Assembly (NCBI GenBank): GCA_964017185.1
Contig: OZ024873.1
Coordinates: forward strand, 43,076,760 to 43,140,759
DNA length: 64,000 nt
From: Rugalucina vietnamica
Lineage: Eukaryota > Mollusca > Bivalvia > Lucinida > Lucinidae
Direction: 5' to 3'
Positions 59,729 to 64,000 of the stretch are shown piece by piece; positions within the stretch are counted from its first letter, which is position 1; each line of letters opens with the position of its first letter. The notes under the pieces are model-generated. The model saw only the letters and a program-made list of their open reading frames with translations. It was not told the origin of the DNA and did no database searches. Position numbers and translations under genes: made by a program.

Positions 59729-60225
59729 TGCATTTATACTAGGTGGCTATGATTTTCATAGCTGTCGGTTCTCTCCCCAAGTTTTCGCCGTTGTATTTAC
59801 GACGGACGGCCTTCTTTCTCGTCGTATCAAAGTATACGTACCACTACCTTCGTATCTTAGAATACGTACTTTTTGATGACTCCGTACCTAAATTATAGTT
59901 TTTATTTTTCTTTTCGGACTCTAAAACTTCTAAATTTTGGAGAATCAATTATTAGGGATCTTAAACTTAAATTAATTTAATTTGCAAATATATTTGTAAA
60001 CATATCAAATAGTAAAATCAAATTTCAACTTCAAAAGCTTCTTCACTACTTCAACCCACATCCAGCGATACGAACCACACTAGCAATCACTTTTGTGGAG
60101 ATTGGTCACAGTGCGGATTGCATTGATCGCCAGCTTTAGGACAAAGCTTTATTTTTGCTGTTGTCCGATCGTCTGTCTGTCGGCTTGTGCGTCCGTCTGT
60201 CCGTCTCTACCCCTGGCCTACTACA
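59729..60225 (+). repeat. LTR piece, 3' portion (left side of the element)
   Basis: Ends CCTACTACA directly before the primer site. Its first 155 bp repeat at 63513-63667, but it lacks the TGTAGTAG start. Confidence 0.75.
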
Positions 60226-60226
60226 T

Positions 60227-60238
60227 TGGTGCCGTGAC
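60227..60238 (+). other. Primer binding site (tRNA-His)
   Basis: TGGTGCCGTGAC is complementary to GTCACGGCACCA, the 3' end of animal tRNA-His with CCA, starting 1 base after the LTR. Confidence 0.75.
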
Positions 60239-60451
60239 CAGGATGTGGTTAAATTGAAGTCAGTATTTGTGAAGCTCAAAATAAATAGGTTCAGTTATAA
60301 TCATTAATGTAAGGGTAAAATTTAAGTGTAGGAAATTACTACAGCTTACCCCACCCCATTCAGTAACAGTAAGGTTAAAGTTAATATCATAAATTAAAAC
60401 TTGTAAGGATTCTAACAATCAGAATTAAATTCCTAGGCCGTTCGTAGCAAA

Positions 60452-62457
60452 ATGCTTTCGTATTACGATGACTTTGATAGCCAGCAAGATCTTATAGATC
60501 TTTGTATCTCAAGTAGGGTTAGGGATGGAACCACCCAGACTATACCCCCCTCTTATACAAGGTCCAACACTTTAGGGGAAACAACACATGTGCCCTCGTT
60601 ACATACGAGTAGAGTTCATTTTGAACAGCCAAGTATGTCTACTTTATATGTAGATACCAATTTACCCAGCTACATGGATTCTCGTACTGATTCGAGGTAC
60701 TTCCTTTCTTCCCCGGGGCCATCGGGCCATGTATATGGGGCTTGTGCCCCTTCCCATTATGAGACACCTTACCACGACTTTAATGATCAAGGTTACCGAG
60801 CAGGAACATTTGGTAGATCAACGTCTGAATTTAATAGACCCCTACCCCAGTATATCCCAATCCCACGTCCAGCTGCCAATAGTCCATCGCGTGGTAGGGT
60901 TAAGGTGCTCGAACCTGAGACCTTTGATGGGTCAACATCGGGTGCCGAAATATCTGAATATTTGATCCATTTTGAACAAGTAGCAGACTGGAATCAATGG
61001 GATGACTCTCAGAAAGCAAAAATGCTGAAATTTAAGTTACGTGGTGAAGCTCAGAAGTTTGTTTCTACTTTGACCTACTTACAAGTGACAAATTATGCTA
61101 CCTTGAAATAATGCCTTATTCATAGATTCGATCCAATTGAAAGGGCCGTAACCTACCGCTGTGAATTCTTAACTCGGAAACGCGAGAAGAATGAGCTTTG
61201 CTCTGATTATGGCTATGCCTTACTCAGACTTGCACGGCATGCATACCCATACACACACCAGGATGATGATGATCTTGATGCAACTGTGTTAGATCAATTC
61301 ATTTCTGGCTTAGGGTCCTTAGAGCTTCAAAAGCATGTACAATTCCAGCATCCTGAAACTTTGTATGAAGCCATCTACTATGCGATGGAGTATACTTCAG
61401 TCAGTGAAATTCTTGATCAAACATCTCAATTTCATGAACCAGTTACTCCTGTTACACCATTACAACCAAAAGTAAACTCTGAAGAGCAGTTAACTTTCAC
61501 CCAAAAGCAATTAGAAGAGCTCATTAATCTGAGCATTGACATGGCATTAGCAGCTAAGAAAGAGTCAGATCAACAGGGAAATAACTCTGAAACAAATACC
61601 CCCACTGATAAGGTGCTCGCCTTGAGGCCTACTGCTTCTGATGAAAATCAATCAAAGAGAAAGCTTTCTGGAAATTCAGAGAATATAACTATGCAAGAGA
61701 GTTCAGACATGAGAATTTGTAATTCCAGTGACTCTGAATCAGAATTGTTGATGTTGAGAAACACTCATGAAGAGTTAAAAACCCAACAATTAGTAACGGG
61801 TTCAAATACAGTCAGTCAAAATTTAGGGTTAGATATGTCAACATCACCGCAATTGACAAACAGTTTGAACCTCATGACACAGTTTGACTGCCAGATTAAT
61901 AATTTCGGCATTGTGTCGTTTCGGCGAAATGTCTTTTCGGCGAAGTGGTTTTCGGCAAAGTGTCGTGCACCGATTAATAATGGGCCCGAGAGTCTGTGGC
62001 CGGGAAATAGTTTGATTCCCGTGGACCAAGATTGTAATGTCCTAACTCATGGCTTTGCATGTCAAAGGTCATTAACTGATCTTGGTGCCCCTGAGCAGAC
62101 CCTGGTAGTAGAATATGAGCATTCGGATCCCCAAATGCAGACTCCGGTACTTATGACCAGAGAAAAGATAATGAAATAAAATCTAATGGACCTGAAAGTA
62201 ACTCAGGCACCCTAGAACAGGAAAATGAAATTGAAATTGCTAAAGAATGCAATGAAGCCTTTGGAGTAGATCCTATAAATGAGCAGCCACCCCTTGAGTA
62301 TACAAGCAAATCAATTGAGACTGAAACTTACTTTGAAAAAAAGGATTCTGTGAACTCAGTTCCACACACTTGTTACAATGTCAATGGGAAAGTAGGACCC
62401 GTTAAGGGTAGAAAATTATTCCTACTTCATGGGAAATCAACCCAAGCTCAAACATAA
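60452..62457 (+). pseudogene. gag: Gag polyprotein of the Gypsy-type element, nonsense and frameshift
   Basis: The ATG at 60452 follows the primer site by about 210 bp. Residues 1-145 are Ser/Tyr/Pro-rich and low in complexity. From residue 151, VLEPETFDGSTSGAEISEYL opens a Retrotrans_gag-type capsid region (EQVADWNQWDD, KFKLRGEAQKF) that continues past a stop at 61109-61111 (TAA where CAA/Gln is likely) through RFDPIERAVTYRCEF and LLRLARHAYP to LYEAIYYAMEYT. The same frame stays open to 62179; near 62150 a frame change leads to a further open stretch ending at 62457. No zinc knuckle or protease motif is visible, and pol is absent. A 78-bp in-frame insertion lies at 61904-61981. Confidence 0.75.
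61904..61981. mobile_element. 78-bp in-frame insertion with a 10-bp target duplication
   Basis: GATTAATAAT occurs at 61894-61903 and 61972-61981. Between them are four short TTTCGGC-led repeats (such as TTTCGGCGAAATGTC). The length is 26 codons, so the gag frame is kept. The element type is unknown; a 9-10 bp duplication would suit a Mutator-like element. Confidence 0.55.
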
Positions 62458-63219
62458 TCATAAAATTGAGCCATTTACAGTCAGACAAATATGACTTAAA
62501 TGCTTATCAGAATGTAACACGAGAAGTCTTATATAAATTTTCAATAAAATGACTAAATAAAAATTATTAAAATATACATAAAACGTTGGGAAAAAAATAC
62601 TTAAAGTTTGAAAATAGGCAAGTAATTGGCAGTGGTAAAGTTATGTTGCTGTCTATGGTTGAGAAGTTGGTCTATGGCTATGGTTTCTATGGAGAAGGAT
62701 GTTCTATTGGGTCAGTTCTGTCGATGGTTATGACATACTCCTGTCCATGGTTGTAGTTTGTTCCTGTCAATGGTTATGTACTACCAATGATGTGAACAAC
62801 TGGTTGCTCTAAAGACGACGTATGGTTTACAATCTACATATAAAACTTCATACGTTATGCAGCTGTTTATGGTTCTTAATCACCGAAGTCTATGAGATGT
62901 ACCGAGGATGATACTTTAATACCTGTTGAGAGCAGTTAGACGTCTATTACTGTGTGCAGTATTGTTGACTGTCGTCTGGGCCTATGAACACGAGTCGTAT
63001 TACCGGGATGGATCTATGATCAACTTGGCCGAGACCTAAAGGCTATTGCGCGATGATGACCAACTAGCTATGGATGATGAAACAGATGGATACCTTTTGC
63101 TATTTTGACATTTTTGAGCTTGTGTTGTTCATTTATTTAGTGACATTTATGACCAGTTTGTTTTCATGCTTTAATTTAAAATATTCGCTTTGCTCATATT
63201 TTTTCAAAGGATGGAGGAA
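62458..63219. other. Non-coding 3' internal region of the Gypsy-type element
   Basis: No supportable ORF. CTGTCNATGGTT recurs four times between 62651 and 62776, and a purine tract ends the region at 63206-63219. Confidence 0.5.
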
Positions 63220-63667
63220 TGTAGTAGAAGTGCCTTCATAGGGTCTTCATTAATTGACATTTCTTGAAAGCTTATACTTGTACATTTATGTGAAGTTGCT
63301 CCCCTTGAAGCAATTAAGTTGCTTCCCTTGAATTAAATGCAGGTTTAGAGTTTTAAGTCACCATTCTTTCTCCATCTTTTGAAAGTAACTTTTGTAAATA
63401 AAATTATTTCATTTTATGAGCAAATTATTGAATATTTTAATATTTTTCATTTGTTTGACATATTTCATAAAGTCAAAATTATCTCTTTTTGTACACCTTT
63501 TTGTAATGAAAATGCATTTATACTAGGTGGCTATGATTTTCATAGCTGTCGGTTCTCTCCCCAAGTTTTCGCCGTTGTATTTACGACGGACGGTCTTCTT
63601 TCTCGTCGTATCAAAGTATACGTACCACTACCTTCGTATCTTAGAATTCGAACTTTTTGCTCCGTAC
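63220..63667 (+). repeat. LTR piece, 5' portion (right side of the element)
   Basis: Starts TGTAGTAG right after the purine tract. Its last 155 bp match 59729-59887; it stops where the minisatellite resumes and lacks the CTACTACA end. Confidence 0.75.
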
Positions 63668-64000
63668 ATGTTGACACTATCGGTTTGATCTGCAATGCTT
63701 AGTGTTAATATGTTTACATTAACGTTTGCAACAGAAACGCTTAATGTTAACACGTGACACTAACAGTTGCAACTGCAATGCTCAGTGTTAATACATATAC
63801 ACTAACGGTTGCAACCGCAACGCTAAGTATTAACATTTTGACATCTGCAAAGCGTAGTGTTAACATTTTAGCATTAACGGTTGCAACTGCAACGCTTCGT
63901 GTTAACATGTTGACAAAAACTGTTGCAACCGCAATGTTTAGTGTTACCATATTAACACTAACGGTTGCAACTGCAGCGCCAAGTATTAATATGTTGACAA
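63668..64000 (-). repeat. 42-bp minisatellite, block 5 (reverse orientation, runs off the window)
   Basis: Continues the orientation of blocks 3b and 4 to the window edge, with more divergent monomers. Confidence 0.93.

Larger units (their letters stand above)
59721..63667 (+). mobile_element. Gypsy-type LTR element with circularly permuted LTR pieces
   Basis: The left end carries only the 3' part of an LTR (59729-60225) and the right end only the 5' part (63220-63667); they overlap by a shared block of about 155 bp (59729-59887 and 63513-63667). True LTR termini are internal: TGTAGTAG at 63220 and CTACTACA at 60218-60225, a perfect 8-bp inverted pair. The primer site TGGTGCCGTGAC (60227-60238) matches the 3' end of tRNA-His, and a purine tract AAAGGATGGAGGAA (63206-63219) precedes the right LTR piece. 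The minisatellite flanks join in phase with no obvious duplication. Only gag remains; no pol. Confidence 0.75.

Noticed and set aside
59729-59887. The 155-bp direct repeats at the two ends of the Gypsy-type element as complete LTRs
   Set aside because: They do not abut the primer site or the purine tract. The inverted-pair ends TGTAGTAG/CTACTACA define a longer LTR of which this is only the overlap.

Overview
This is animal nuclear DNA, not bacterial. It is AT-rich, has no operon-like gene packing and no host gene I can recognise, and is dominated by several classes of mobile element and satellite. The element mix (APE-type LINEs with long single ORFs, one carrying a C-terminal C2H2 finger; Gypsy-type elements with tRNA-Ser and tRNA-His primer sites; tRNA-derived short repeats; a hAT-like element) fits a marine invertebrate, most likely a mollusc and perhaps a bivalve. 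That taxonomic guess is inference.

Layout. (a) 1-7467: minus-strand L1-superclade LINE material. ORF2 (endonuclease plus reverse transcriptase, one frameshift, running off the left edge) is separated by about 4.1 kb from an intact L1-like ORF1; the gap holds two diverged hairpin-bearing repeats. (b) 8021-64000: one degenerate 42-bp minisatellite, broken into blocks by insertions. With the insertions removed about 4.7 kb of array remains, and it reverses orientation near 45122. The insertions are: a CR1/L2-like LINE (8496-12379), itself interrupted by an antisense LINE tail; a 30.3-kb hAT-like element (13760-44068) with an 8-bp target duplication; a 117-bp LINE tail (45591-45707) with a 12-bp duplication; a 13.1-kb terminal-inverted-repeat element (46576-59669) with a 5-bp duplication; and a Gypsy-type element (about 59721-63667) whose LTR pieces are circularly permuted.

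Inside the hAT-like element, 13785-40679 is a seven-copy tandem array of a roughly 3.3-3.4 kb unit. Every unit carries a perfect hairpin, an inverted AGGTCA pair, a poly(A) tract and a minus-strand tRNA-like module. Copies 5 and 7 also contain the same 1918-bp gag-only LTR retrotransposon, at the same site and exactly 8567 bp apart, so the retroelement inserted first and was then co-amplified. The 13.1-kb TIR element hosts a LINE with a 1076-codon uninterrupted ORF (55350-58580) that lacks an AUG upstream of its first endonuclease residue.

How the parts relate: the 42-bp array acts as a landing pad. Its phase and variant monomers reveal exact insertion junctions. The monomer is close to its own reverse complement and is 14 codons long, so it produces long but probably meaningless ORFs on both strands. 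The observations most worth follow-up are the giant hAT-like element with an internal tandem array, the permuted LTR element and the self-complementary minisatellite.
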